Positions 9,168-18,194 are shown, numbered from the stretch's first letter. The stretch: DNA of 46,401 bases from Alphaproteobacteria bacterium (GCA_030746635.1 JASLMH010000014.1:1-46401), one strand, 5' to 3'. Numbers and translations are program-made. The notes: generated by a model from the sequence alone, not told the origin.

Positions 9168-11147
9168 GTGAGCGAACAGGCAAGCCGCTCCGACCTGGTC
9201 GGCCGCATCGGCTGGCTGGCCAATCGGCTGGCCTCGATGAGTCCGTCGGAAATCGCTTTTCGCATGGGCGAGCAGGTCAAGCGGGAGGTCTCGCGCCGCC
9301 ACCGGCCGAATTTCGCGGCCATGCTGGCCGGTGCTATCGATGACATCCCCCGGCTGCCCGGCCTGGCCGATGGCCTCGCGGACATCGCCGATGACGGATT
9401 ACGAGGTCAATGGCGGCATCTCACCGAGGAGATGGCGCAAGGCCGATATGTCGCCCTGGGCGTCACCTGGCCGGGGCAGCCCGGCCTGCCGGACTGGCAT
9501 CTCGATCCTGTCACCGGCCGGCGCTGGCCGAACGACGTCTATTGCTACGACATCGCCTACCGGCACAACGCCGAGATGGGCGACGTCAAATACGTCTGGG
9601 AGCTGAACCGGCTGCAATACCTGCAGCCGATGGCGGCCCTGGCGGCGCTCGACGACGACGACGATCTGGCCATCGAGGTGGTCCGGCACCTCGAATCCTG
9701 GCTGGCCGCCAATCCGCCGTACCAAGGCATCAACTGGTCGTCGGGCATCGAACTGGCCCTGCGGGTGGTCAGCCTGCTGGTGGTGTCGAGTTTGATCGGC
9801 CAGCGCGCCTTTGGGGAAGCCTTCCAGCACCGCCTGCACCAGACCCTGGCCGCCCATGGCTTTTGGCTGCACCGCTATCCCTCGCGGTTTTCCTCGGCCA
9901 ACAATCACCTCATCACCGAAGGCGGCGCCTTGTATTTGCTGGGTCGGCTGGTACCGGCCCTCCGCTCGGCCGGAAGATGGGCCGCCGAGGGCAAACGGAT
10001 TCTGGAACGGGAACTGCTTCGGCAATTCCATGACGATGGCGTCGGCGCCGAACAATCCCCCACTTACGCGGCCTTCTCCCTGGAATGGCTCCTGCTCTGC
10101 GCCGTGGTCGGCGAACGCACCGGCTATCCTTGGTCGGAAACCGCTTGGCGGCGCATTGGCAAGGCCGGCCAATGCCTGCGCGCGATGACCGATGCCAATG
10201 GCAATCAACCCCGCATCGGCGACGACGACGAGGGCCGGGTGCTGTGTTCGGACCTGGAAACCGGGGCCTACGTCAACACGATCATGGGCTGCATCGCGTT
10301 GGCCACCAAGAAGCCGGACCTTGCACCTCCCGTGGTGTCGCCGCACCTGGCCCACGCCGCTTTCGGCCGCCCGGACCCGGCCGCCCGGCCCGGTTTCGAG
10401 TTCCGCCATTTCGATCAAGGCGGCTACACGGCGGTGCGGGAGTGGTGCGGAGGCGAGGAGTGCCTATGGGTGATCGATCACGGCCCATTGGGATATCTTT
10501 CAATCGCCGCCCACGGCCACGCCGACAGCCTGGCGGTCTGGCTGCACCTGAATGGCCGGCCGGTGCTGGTGGACGGCGGCACCTATCTCTACCATTCCGG
10601 CGCTGATTGGCGCGAACATTTCCGCGGCACCATCGCCCATAACACTTTGTCCATCGGCGGCGCCAATTCGAGCATCACTTCCGGCCCGTTCAACTGGTCG
10701 CACAAGGCGGAATGCCGGGTCTTGCGCCTGCGCGAGAGGCCCGAGGACTGGCTGATCGAGGCCGAGCATGACGGCTTTTTCGAACGCTATGGCTTCCGTC
10801 ACCGCCGCCGGCTCGAACGGGCGGCGGCAGGCTCGGTGCAGATCGTCGACAGCCTGTATGGCAGCGGCAGCGAAGTACCGGTGGAGATCGGTTTTCTGTT
10901 GGCGCCGGATCTGACCGTCACCAACACCTCCACCGGCTGGATGGTCGCCGATGCGCAAAGGCGCCTGTTGACAATCAGCCATCGGGGGCCGTTGCAGAGT
11001 TGGGTCGAATCCGGTCTCGACAAGCCGAAACGGGGCTGGCATTCACAGGCTTTCGGACAGAAAGTCGCGGTTCAGCGCTTGGTGTTCGCGGGCAAGATGG
11101 GCGCCGAACAGAGTGCGGCCTTCGCGCTGGCGACGCGGTTCGACTAG
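9168..11147 (+). CDS. Heparinase II/III-family protein (alginate-lyase-like)
   Basis: A 659-residue protein with a Hepar_II_III_N-like alpha-helical toroid (NNHLITEGGALYLLGR near residue 245) followed by a heparinase II/III beta-sandwich with HGHADSLAVWLHLNGRP from residue 449, VDGGTYLYH, and GTIAHNTLSIGG. This architecture is frequent in EPS gene clusters of alphaproteobacteria and is usually annotated as alginate lyase or heparinase. No signal peptide is visible, unlike the first heparinase-family gene in this window, so it may act in the cytoplasm. The start is a GTG 19 bp after the aldo/keto reductase stop, preceded by a purine-rich stretch; GTG 9156 is an alternative. Confidence 0.82.
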   Translation: MSEQASRSDLVGRIGWLANRLASMSPSEIAFRMGEQVKREVSRRHRPNFAAMLAGAIDDIPRLPGLADGLADIADDGLRGQWRHLTEEMAQGRYVALGVTWPGQPGLPDWHLDPVTGRRWPNDVYCYDIAYRHNAEMGDVKYVWELNRLQYLQPMAALAALDDDDDLAIEVVRHLESWLAANPPYQGINWSSGIELALRVVSLLVVSSLIGQRAFGEAFQHRLHQTLAAHGFWLHRYPSRFSSANNHLITEGGALYLLGRLVPALRSAGRWAAEGKRILERELLRQFHDDGVGAEQSPTYAAFSLEWLLLCAVVGERTGYPWSETAWRRIGKAGQCLRAMTDANGNQPRIGDDDEGRVLCSDLETGAYVNTIMGCIALATKKPDLAPPVVSPHLAHAAFGRPDPAARPGFEFRHFDQGGYTAVREWCGGEECLWVIDHGPLGYLSIAAHGHADSLAVWLHLNGRPVLVDGGTYLYHSGADWREHFRGTIAHNTLSIGGANSSITSGPFNWSHKAECRVLRLRERPEDWLIEAEHDGFFERYGFRHRRRLERAAAGSVQIVDSLYGSGSEVPVEIGFLLAPDLTVTNTSTGWMVADAQRRLLTISHRGPLQSWVESGLDKPKRGWHSQAFGQKVAVQRLVFAGKMGAEQSAAFALATRFD

Positions 11148-11185
11148 GATAGACCCCCGGCGCTGGAAACTAAGGCGGGATCCAC

Positions 11186-12499
11186 ATGAGAATCAGTATT
11201 TTCGGGCTGGGCTATGTCGGTGCCGTGTCGGCGGCATGCCTCGCCAAGAACGGTCACCGGGTGGTCGGCGTCGATCCCAATCCAACCAAGGTCGAACTGA
11301 TCAACGACGGACACACCCCGGTGATCGAGAAGGACGTCGGCGAACTGATCGCCGCGGCGGTGCGCGACGGTGCGCTCGAGGCGATCGGGGACGGCGCCAA
11401 GGCGGTGGCCGAGACCGAAATGTCGCTGGTTTGCGTCGGCACCCCCAGCCGGCCGAACGGCAGCCTGGACCTGCAATATGTCGAGCGGGTGGCGACCGAG
11501 ATCGGCGCGGCGATCGCCGCCAAGGACGACCGCCACCTGGTGGTGATCCGCAGCACCATCCTGCCGGGCACCATGCGCGAGGTAGTGATCCCGGCCCTTG
11601 AGGCCGCCACCGGCGGCGAGGCCGGCGTCGATTTCGGTGTCTGCAACAACCCCGAATTCCTGCGCGAAGGCTCGGCGGTTTATGATTTCTTCAACCCGCC
11701 GAAAACGGTGATCGGCGAAAGCGACGAGACAAGCGGCGACCTGCTGGCCAGCCTTTACAGCGACCTGGACGCGCCGCTGATCCGCACCGCCATCGAAGTG
11801 GCCGAGATGGTCAAGTACGCCGACAACGCCTGGCATGGCCTGAAGGTCGGCTTCGGCAACGAGATCGGCATCATCTGCAAGGCCCTGGGCATCGATTCCC
11901 ATCGGGTCATGGACATCTTCTGCCAGGACCAAAAGCTCAACCTGTCGCCCTATTATCTCAAGCCCGGCTTCGCCTTCGGCGGTTCCTGCCTGCCCAAGGA
12001 TCTGCGGGCCTTGACCTACCGGGCCCGTGCCCTTGACCTGGAGGTGCCGATCCTGAGCAGCGTGCTGTCGTCCAACCGCATGCATATCGAACGGGGCCTG
12101 AACCTGATCATGGGGCAAGGCAACACCAATATCGGCATCCTCGGTTTCAGCTTCAAGCCCGGCACCGACGACCTTCGCGAAAGCCCGATCGTCGAGGTTA
12201 TCGAGGGCCTGATCGGCAAGGGCCATGAGTTGCGCATCTACGACCGCAACGTCTCGCTGGCCCGGCTGACCGGCGCCAATCGCGACTATATCGTCAACCG
12301 GATCCCGCATATTTCGCGGCTGATGGTCGACAGCATCGACGAGGTGCTGGCCCACGGCGACACCCTGGTCGTCGGCAACGGCGATGCTGAATTCGACGGC
12401 ATCCTGGACCGGTTGCGGGACGGCCAGGTACTGGTCGACCTGGCCCGCGTCTCCGACTCCACCAGCATCCCGGGCCGCTATGACGGCATCTGCTGGTAG
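11186..12499 (+). CDS. algD: GDP-mannose 6-dehydrogenase
   Basis: A 437-residue UDP-glucose/GDP-mannose dehydrogenase-family enzyme that oxidises GDP-mannose to GDP-mannuronate with two NAD+. The NAD-binding motif is FGLGYVG at the N-terminus. The catalytic Cys in FGGSCLPKD is residue 268, the same number as in Pseudomonas aeruginosa AlgD. The C-terminus ends in DGICW, very like the Pseudomonas EGICW ending, and internal stretches such as VICQDxKLNLS-type and TDDLRESP also match AlgD rather than UDP-glucose dehydrogenase. This is the best clue to the polymer: it probably contains mannuronic or another derived uronic acid. The next glycosyltransferase gene overlaps its end by 20 bp. Confidence 0.92.
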   Translation: MRISIFGLGYVGAVSAACLAKNGHRVVGVDPNPTKVELINDGHTPVIEKDVGELIAAAVRDGALEAIGDGAKAVAETEMSLVCVGTPSRPNGSLDLQYVERVATEIGAAIAAKDDRHLVVIRSTILPGTMREVVIPALEAATGGEAGVDFGVCNNPEFLREGSAVYDFFNPPKTVIGESDETSGDLLASLYSDLDAPLIRTAIEVAEMVKYADNAWHGLKVGFGNEIGIICKALGIDSHRVMDIFCQDQKLNLSPYYLKPGFAFGGSCLPKDLRALTYRARALDLEVPILSSVLSSNRMHIERGLNLIMGQGNTNIGILGFSFKPGTDDLRESPIVEVIEGLIGKGHELRIYDRNVSLARLTGANRDYIVNRIPHISRLMVDSIDEVLAHGDTLVVGNGDAEFDGILDRLRDGQVLVDLARVSDSTSIPGRYDGICW

Positions 12500-13718
12500 T
12501 CAGGACGTTGCCGCCGGCGGCGGGCAGCCGCTGGCCGGACGGCGGGTCCTGATCGTCGTCGAGAACCTGCCCTCGCCGTTCGATCGCCGGGTCTGGCAGG
12601 AATCCTGCGCCTTGCGGGACGCCGGCGCCGAAGTGTCGATCATCTGCCCGACCGGCAAGGGCTATGAAGGCAAGTACGAGGTCATCGACGGCATCCATAT
12701 CTTCCGTCATAACCTGCCGCTCGATGCCAGCGGGCCGCTGGGCTACTTGCTGGAATACGGTGCCGCCTTGTTCTGGGAATTCTGGCTGACCTGGAAAGTG
12801 CTGTTCAGGCGGGGCTTCGACGTCATGCACGCCTGCAACCCGCCGGACAACATCTTCCTGGTCGGCGGCTTCTTCAAGCTGCTGCTGGGCAAGAAATTCC
12901 TGTTCGACCACCATGACATCAACCCCGAGCTCTACGAGGCGAAGTTCGCCCGCCGGGATATCCTGTACAAGGTGATGCTGCTGTGGGAGCGCTGGACCTT
13001 CCGCACCGCCGACATCTCCATCGCCACCAACGAAAGCTATCGCCGCATCGCCATCGAACGGGGCGGCATGGATCCCAACAAGGTGTTCGTGGTGCGCAGC
13101 GGCCCCAGCCTGGAGCGGCTGCGCATCCTGCCGCCGCAACCGGAACTGCGCCGCGGCCGCCGCTATCTGGTCGGCTACGTCGGCGTGATGGGCGAACAGG
13201 AGGGCCTGGACTATCTGCTGGACGCGGCGCGCCACATCATCCAGGTGATGGACCGGCAGGACATCCACTTCGGCCTGGTCGGTGGCGGCCCGAAGCTGGC
13301 CGAACTGCAACGCCGGGCCGAGGAGCTTGGCATCGCCGACTACGTCACCTTCACCGGCCGGGTGCCGGACGATGAGTTGCTGGCGATGCTGAACACCGCC
13401 GATGTCTGCGTGAACGCCGACGAGTTCAACGAGATGAACGACAAATCCACCATGAACAAGATCATGGAATACATGGCGCTCGGCAAACCGATCGTGCAAT
13501 TCGATCTGACCGAGGGGCGGGTCTCGGCCGAGGGGGCTTCGGTCTACGCCAAACCCAACGATGCGGTCGACATGGCGGAACAGATCGTCGCTCTGTTGGC
13601 GGACCCGGACCGCCGCGCCCGCATGGGCGAGATCGGCCGGGCGCGGGTGGTCGAGGTGCTGTCCTGGGACCACGAGGTACCGAAGCTGCTCGCCGCCTAT
13701 CGGGCGCTATGGGTCTAA
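12480..13718 (+). CDS. Family 4 glycosyltransferase
   Basis: A 412-residue GT-B fold glycosyltransferase. The N-terminal domain begins with RRVLIVVENLPSPFDRRVW and contains DVMHACNPPDN. The C-terminal donor-binding domain has VGGGPKLAEL and the region NKIMEYMALGKPIVQFD, where Glu479-type E-x7-E residues bind the sugar nucleotide in this family. It should add a sugar to the growing repeat unit at the inner membrane. The ATG overlaps the algD stop region by 20 bp and the gene ends overlapping the VanZ-domain gene by 10 bp, so it lies in the same operon. Donor specificity is not readable; GDP-mannuronate or GDP-mannose are candidates from context. Confidence 0.86.
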   Translation: MTASAGSQDVAAGGGQPLAGRRVLIVVENLPSPFDRRVWQESCALRDAGAEVSIICPTGKGYEGKYEVIDGIHIFRHNLPLDASGPLGYLLEYGAALFWEFWLTWKVLFRRGFDVMHACNPPDNIFLVGGFFKLLLGKKFLFDHHDINPELYEAKFARRDILYKVMLLWERWTFRTADISIATNESYRRIAIERGGMDPNKVFVVRSGPSLERLRILPPQPELRRGRRYLVGYVGVMGEQEGLDYLLDAARHIIQVMDRQDIHFGLVGGGPKLAELQRRAEELGIADYVTFTGRVPDDELLAMLNTADVCVNADEFNEMNDKSTMNKIMEYMALGKPIVQFDLTEGRVSAEGASVYAKPNDAVDMAEQIVALLADPDRRARMGEIGRARVVEVLSWDHEVPKLLAAYRALWV

Positions 13719-14878
13719 CGGTCTCGGCGCTGGGGAATCGCTGGCTGCGGGGCCCGGCGGTGCCGAGGTTGCTGGTGGCGCTGACATTGGCGGTCCTGAC
13801 CGTCGGTTTGTTCGCCGGCGTGCAGCGTTTCGATGTCGCCGAGCCGCAGCTTCTGAACAACGGCGATTTCGCCGCCGCTTTCGCCGGCTGGGAAGTCTTG
13901 GGCGAAGAGACCGCGACGACGATCGAGCAAGGCACGTTGACCATCATCGCCCCCGACAACAGGGCGACGCGCGGAGTGCGCCAGACCATCGAAAGATCAC
14001 CGGCCATGCAGCACCTCATGCTGTCGGCGGCGATACGCCACGAATCGGTGACCAAAGGCGACCGGCCATGGCAGGCCATGCGGCTGTTGCTGGTGCCGCG
14101 GGACAAAACCGGGCGAAAGATGTGGGAGCTGCCGCATGTGGCCGCGCAAACCGCCGGCGACGCTGGGTGGCACAGCGTCGGGACGGTCTTCCGGTTCGGC
14201 TCCCAAGTCGCCTCGATGGAAGTATCGGCCGTGCTCAATCAGGTTGCCGGAACATACCAGCTTCGCGACCTGACCTTGCAGGTGTTGACGGAGCGACCCG
14301 TTTTCACGGCCGGCCGCTACCTCGTCACCGGGCTGTGCCTGGTGGCGCTTCCCTGGCTGCTTTGGCCGCTACTGACCGCCGGCCGCCGCCGCCATTGGCG
14401 CGCGGCGGTGGCGCTGATGGCGGTGGTGATCCTGGTCGGCACCCAATTGCCGCACTCGGTCAAGAACCTGGGCCGCGACGTCATAGAGGAGTTGGTCGAA
14501 TTGTGGCCGGACGCCCCCGCGCCGGCCTCCAGCCCCAAGGCCGGTCCCGGCCCCGAGCAGAAGCGCGCCGCCCGCAACATCGCCATCGGCGAAGCCTGGT
14601 GGGCCGGCCATGGCGTCGGCCACGTGGCCCTGTTCGCCCTGCTGGCCGGCCTGACCGCCGGTACCTGGCGACGGCGGCCGTGGTGGCTGCTGGCGGGCTA
14701 TCTGGTCGCTTTCGCCCTGGTCGCCGAAGTGCTGCAACTGCTGTCGATGGATCGCACCGCCATGCCGAAGGACGCCGGCCTCAATCTGGCGGGCGTTGCC
14801 GCCGGCCTGTCGGCCGGCGTCCTGTTGCGCCAAAGCTGGCCGCGCCGACCTAGGGACCCGGATCCTCCAACCGCCTGA
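13709..14878 (+). CDS. Membrane protein with lectin-like periplasmic domain and VanZ-like C-terminus
   Basis: A 389-residue protein. A membrane helix near residues 20-38 is followed by a soluble segment (about 45-190) beginning LLNNGDFAAAFAGWEV, a form typical of carbohydrate-binding jelly-roll domains. Then come several membrane helices with a VanZ-like signature: HGVGHVALFALLAGL, EVLQLLSMDR and KDAGLNLAGVAAGL. VanZ-like domains are widespread in envelope-associated proteins; their biochemical role is poorly defined. The operon position suggests polymer handling or retention at the envelope. Its 3' end overlaps the convergent mmcB gene by 29 bp. Confidence 0.7.
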   Translation: MGLTVSALGNRWLRGPAVPRLLVALTLAVLTVGLFAGVQRFDVAEPQLLNNGDFAAAFAGWEVLGEETATTIEQGTLTIIAPDNRATRGVRQTIERSPAMQHLMLSAAIRHESVTKGDRPWQAMRLLLVPRDKTGRKMWELPHVAAQTAGDAGWHSVGTVFRFGSQVASMEVSAVLNQVAGTYQLRDLTLQVLTERPVFTAGRYLVTGLCLVALPWLLWPLLTAGRRRHWRAAVALMAVVILVGTQLPHSVKNLGRDVIEELVELWPDAPAPASSPKAGPGPEQKRAARNIAIGEAWWAGHGVGHVALFALLAGLTAGTWRRRPWWLLAGYLVAFALVAEVLQLLSMDRTAMPKDAGLNLAGVAAGLSAGVLLRQSWPRRPRDPDPPTA

Positions 14879-15290
14879 GCCGCTTGGCCGCCGTGCGGGC
14901 GAAGCGCAGGGTCACCTCGCGCCGGCGGCTGGCATGCAGGGGCGTCTCGCTCTTTGGCGCCGGCCGCACGATATCGGCGGAATAGGGATCGGCCAGGATC
15001 AGGCCCGGCTCGGCCGGCAGCACCTCGGTCGGAAAATCCAGCGGCACCGCGAAATAGAACAGATCGCAAAAGTCCAGGTATTCCGGCCATTTCTGATCAG
15101 ACCGGAAATCCGCCAGGCTGCTTTTGATTTCGACGATGGCGATGCGCCCCTTGCGGTCGATGCCGGCGATGTCGGCCCGCCGGCCCGAGCGCAGGGTGAA
15201 TTCGGTCAGGCTGTGATAGCCCAGGTGACCGAGCATGCGGGAGACGCCGCGCGCCAGCAGCAGGGCGGTTTCGTCCCTGGGCGCGGCCAC
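14850..15290 (-). CDS. mmcB: MmcB-family DNA repair nuclease-like protein
   Basis: A 146-residue protein matching the alphaproteobacterial MmcB family. A restriction-endonuclease-like core is visible: Asp40 in RRADIAGID, then Glu54 and Lys56 in IAIVEIKSS, forming a PD-(D/E)xK metal site. Family members in Caulobacter are tied to the DNA-damage response. It starts 8 bp after the DUF6285 gene and is probably the last gene of this minus-strand operon. Nothing visible links it functionally to the phosphotransferases upstream; co-transcription may be incidental. Full length for the family. Confidence 0.85.
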   Translation of the reverse strand: MAAPRDETALLLARGVSRMLGHLGYHSLTEFTLRSGRRADIAGIDRKGRIAIVEIKSSLADFRSDQKWPEYLDFCDLFYFAVPLDFPTEVLPAEPGLILADPYSADIVRPAPKSETPLHASRRREVTLRFARTAAKRLRRLEDPGP

Positions 15291-15298
15291 GGCGACGC

Positions 15299-15661
15299 TT
15301 AGTCCCTGGGCGTCAGGTAGCGCGGATTGGCCAACTGCACCTTGTCCTGCACCGTACGCCGTAAATGTTCCAGCAACGCGCCGCCGTCACCGATCGCCTC
15401 GCCGGCACGGATGCGCCGGGAGAGATCCCGGTTCAATTCCTCCAAATCGCCGTCGCGGCCCAACAGATCCCGCAACCGCTCGGCCTCGGCCTGGTCCATG
15501 GCGCCGCCCTCGGCCAGGGTGCGCTCGACGATCGCCAGGGCGTTGGCGGCGACCCGGGCGTGAAAGGCCAGTTGCCCCTCGACGTTGGGGCCGACGTGGT
15601 CGGTGAGGAATTCACGCACCGCTTCCACCAGTTCGGCGGCGGTCGGTCGGTCGGTCGGCAT
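15299..15661 (-). CDS. DUF6285 domain-containing protein
   Basis: A 120-residue helical protein (DRPTAAELVEAVREFL at the start, VQDKVQLANPRYL at the end) that resembles DUF6285. Proteins of this type are often encoded beside phosphotransferase-family (APH/ACAD10-like) genes linked to acyl-CoA metabolism, as here. The gene lies 37 bp downstream of the first phosphotransferase paralogue and 8 bp upstream of mmcB. It has no visible catalytic motif or membrane segment. A partner or regulatory role for the kinases is inference. Confidence 0.72.
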   Translation of the reverse strand: MPTDRPTAAELVEAVREFLTDHVGPNVEGQLAFHARVAANALAIVERTLAEGGAMDQAEAERLRDLLGRDGDLEELNRDLSRRIRAGEAIGDGGALLEHLRRTVQDKVQLANPRYLTPRD

Positions 15662-15698
15662 GGCGGTTCCTTTCGTGCCACCTCTGATCCAGGCGGCG

Positions 15699-16742
15699 TC
15701 AATCCAGCAGTTCCAACAGATCGTACTCGGTTTCGGCGGCCCGGCGGCCGATGGTGGCGGTCTCGATGGTGCGCTGACTGCCGGTGAGGAAGGAGAAGGC
15801 GTTGATCACGCAGACCACGCCCCAGCGCATGCAGCCGAAGACCTCCCAGAAACGCAGGTTTTCCACCGTGAAGGGCGCCCCGCCGCCGGCCTGGTAGCCG
15901 GCCAGCAACTCGTCGACCTCGCCGAAGCCGCCAACCGGCTTGCCGACGTGGCCATAGCGCCAGGATTTGATGCAGATCCAGCCGAGATCGCTGAACGGAT
16001 TGCCCAGATGCCCCAATTCCCAGTCAAGCACCGCCCGCAGGCCGTCCGGGCCGACCACGAAATTGCCGTTGCGATAATCGCCGTGGGCCAGGGTATGCCC
16101 GTCGCCGGCCAGTGCCTGCCGCTCCTCCAGCCAGTGCAGGGCATATTCGAAACCGGCGTGGGCATGCTCGAAGGAATCCAGGATGTCGCGGTAGAGCTGC
16201 AACTCCTCGTCCACCCGCAGGCTGTTCAACGGCGGCAGCCGATCGATCGGTATACCATGCAGCCGGGCCGCCGCCTGGCCGCATTGGAACGCCAGCTTGG
16301 GCCGCGCCTCGGCATAGGCATCCTCGCGCAGAATGCGCCGGCCCAGGGTCTCCCCTTCCAGGCGCTGCATGACGAACCCGGCCGTGGTCCGCGGATCGGC
16401 GGCCAGGAAGAAATGCACCCGAGGCACCGGCACGCCGACTTCGCCGGCCAGTTCCAGCAGCCTTCCCTCGGTCCAGCGATCGACGCCGAGGACCGAGGCG
16501 ACGCCGGTCGGCCCATCGGTCACCTCGTCACTGGGCGGATCACGTTTCAGGATCAGCGGCAGGCGGCCGCCGTCCGGGATCGCCGCGTCGAACGACCAGG
16601 TCTCGCGGCTGGCCCCGCCCGACAGTTTGACCAGGCCTTCGATTTCGGTGCCGTCGCCGAAATGCTCGATGGCCGCCTCGTGCAACGCCGAACGCAGCTC
16701 GTCCTCGATCGACTTCATTGCCGGTTGTTCAGCCTTCGCCAT
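15699..16742 (-). CDS. Phosphotransferase family protein (APH-fold), paralogue 1
   Basis: A 347-residue aminoglycoside-phosphotransferase-fold protein. The Brenner-type catalytic loop is HGDYRNGNF (residues 220-228) and the metal-binding motif is VLDWELGHLGNPFSDLGW (Asp240). The nucleotide-binding Lys is probably Lys66 in LILKRD. Relatives such as ACAD10/11-type kinases phosphorylate hydroxyacyl substrates so that an acyl-CoA dehydrogenase-like partner can eliminate phosphate; antibiotic resistance is not implied. It is 15 bp downstream of a close paralogue, so the pair arose by tandem duplication. The substrate is unknown. Confidence 0.82.
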   Translation of the reverse strand: MAKAEQPAMKSIEDELRSALHEAAIEHFGDGTEIEGLVKLSGGASRETWSFDAAIPDGGRLPLILKRDPPSDEVTDGPTGVASVLGVDRWTEGRLLELAGEVGVPVPRVHFFLAADPRTTAGFVMQRLEGETLGRRILREDAYAEARPKLAFQCGQAAARLHGIPIDRLPPLNSLRVDEELQLYRDILDSFEHAHAGFEYALHWLEERQALAGDGHTLAHGDYRNGNFVVGPDGLRAVLDWELGHLGNPFSDLGWICIKSWRYGHVGKPVGGFGEVDELLAGYQAGGGAPFTVENLRFWEVFGCMRWGVVCVINAFSFLTGSQRTIETATIGRRAAETEYDLLELLD

Positions 16743-16757
16743 GATCGCCGTGACCTA

Positions 16758-17804
16758 TCAATCCACCAGTTGCAACAGATCGTGTTCGGTCTCGGCCGCC
16801 CGCCTGCCGATCGCCGCCTTCTCCACCGACCGCTGCGGGCCGATGATGTGGGTGAAGGCCATCATCACGCAGATCACGCCCCAGCGCAGACTGCCGAAAA
16901 CCTCCCAGAAATGCACCGCCCGGGGGTCGACGCGACCGCCGCCGCCGGCCTCGTAGCCCTCGAGCATGTCCTCGATCTCGCCGAAGCCGCCGACCGGTTT
17001 CTTGAAATGGCCATAGCGCCAGGAGCGGATGCAGATCCAGCCGAGGTCGCTGAACGGGTTGCCGATGTGGCTGGATTCCCAGTCCAGCACCGCCCGCAGG
17101 CCGTCGCCGCCGACGATGATGTTGCCGTTGCGGAAATCGCCGTGCACCAGGGTCTGCCGGTCGCCGGCCAGTTCCAGCCGCTCCTCCAGCCAGCGCAGAC
17201 CGTATTCGAAACCGGCATGGGCGTGGTCAAGGTTGTCCAGGATACCGCGTTGATGGGCCAGCGCCCCGCCGACATCCATGATCGAAAGCGGCGGCAGCCG
17301 GCCGGCCGGAATGCCGTGCAGGCGGGCCGCCGCCTGGCCGCATTGAAAGGCCAGTTTCGGCCGCGCCTCGGCATAGGCCTCCTCGCGCAGGATACGCCGG
17401 CCCAGGGTCTCCCCCTCGACCCGCTGCATGACGAAACCGGCGGTGGTCCGCCCGTCGGCGGCGAGATAGAACGGCACCCGCGGCTCCGGCACCCCGGCCT
17501 CGCCGGCCAGTTCGACCAGCCGACCCTCGGTCCAGCGGTCGACGCCGTGGCGACTGTCGACGCCGGCATAGGTCTGCTCGCCCGTCTGGTCCGCGGGATC
17601 GCGCTTCAGGATCAGCGGCTCACGGCCACCGTCGGGGGTCACCGCGTCGAACGACCAGGTTTCCCGGCTGGCGCCGCCCGACAGGCGGACCAGGCCGTCG
17701 ATCCGGGTGCCGTCGCCATAATGTTCGGCCGCCACCTCCGCCAGCACCGCCTGCAGCCGCGCGGCCGGAGATTCCGCCTTGTCCTTTGCCGTCTCCGCCG
17801 TCAT
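16758..17804 (-). CDS. Phosphotransferase family protein (APH-fold), paralogue 2
   Basis: A 348-residue protein aligned almost end to end with the downstream paralogue. It shares LSGGASRETWSFDA, VDRWTEGRL, GETLGRRILRE, the catalytic loop HGDFRNGNII, the metal motif VLDWESSHIGNPFSDLGW and the C-terminal RRAAETEHDLLQLVD. It probably phosphorylates a small hydroxylated metabolite. The chosen ATG gives the same N-terminal length as the paralogue; a longer reading would run into the divergent UxaA gene. It is the first gene of the minus-strand operon, with only 57 bp separating it from the divergent neighbour. Confidence 0.82.
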   Translation of the reverse strand: MTAETAKDKAESPAARLQAVLAEVAAEHYGDGTRIDGLVRLSGGASRETWSFDAVTPDGGREPLILKRDPADQTGEQTYAGVDSRHGVDRWTEGRLVELAGEAGVPEPRVPFYLAADGRTTAGFVMQRVEGETLGRRILREEAYAEARPKLAFQCGQAAARLHGIPAGRLPPLSIMDVGGALAHQRGILDNLDHAHAGFEYGLRWLEERLELAGDRQTLVHGDFRNGNIIVGGDGLRAVLDWESSHIGNPFSDLGWICIRSWRYGHFKKPVGGFGEIEDMLEGYEAGGGGRVDPRAVHFWEVFGSLRWGVICVMMAFTHIIGPQRSVEKAAIGRRAAETEHDLLQLVD

Positions 17805-17861
17805 GTTTCGCCGACACCGTGATACGCCTGAGCGCGAAACGATAGATGGGGAGGCGGGGTG

Positions 17862-18194
17862 ATGGCAAATCCCACCGACGACGACTTGGACCCCCGACTT
17901 TTGCGACTGTCCGAACAGGACAACATCGCCGTGCTGATCGCGCCGCTGCGGGCCGGCGAGCGGTTGCGCCTGGCCGGGCGGGAGCATGCGATCGCCGCCG
18001 ATATCGGCCTGGGGCACAAGCTGGCCCTGCGGCCGCTGCGCGACGGCGAGACGATCTACAAGTACGGCGCGCCGATCGGTTCGGCCAGCGCCGATATCAC
18101 CGTCGCCGAACACGTGCACGTCCACAACATGAAGAGCGACTACATCCCCAACTATTCCGACGACGACCCCTACGCGGCGGAGGATGGGGCATGA
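17862..18194 (+). CDS. UxaA-family dehydratase small subunit (SAF domain)
   Basis: A 110-residue SAF-type domain protein with IAADIGLGHKLALRPL, KYGAPIGSASADITVAEHVHVHN, the pattern found at the N-terminus of altronate/galactarate dehydratases and in the small subunit of sulfolactate sulfo-lyase (SuyA). It should contribute to substrate binding by a lyase formed with the next gene. A strong ribosome-binding site (GGGGAGG) lies just upstream of the ATG. The stop TGA overlaps the next ATG in an ATGA junction, so the two subunits are coupled. Hexarate dehydration and sulfolactate cleavage cannot be told apart from this sequence alone. Confidence 0.85.
   Translation: MANPTDDDLDPRLLRLSEQDNIAVLIAPLRAGERLRLAGREHAIAADIGLGHKLALRPLRDGETIYKYGAPIGSASADITVAEHVHVHNMKSDYIPNYSDDDPYAAEDGA

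Noticed and set aside
15699-17804. Antibiotic-resistance kinases
   Set aside because: The APH fold is shared with many metabolic kinases; DUF6285 context and the duplicated ACAD10-like features favour a metabolic role.
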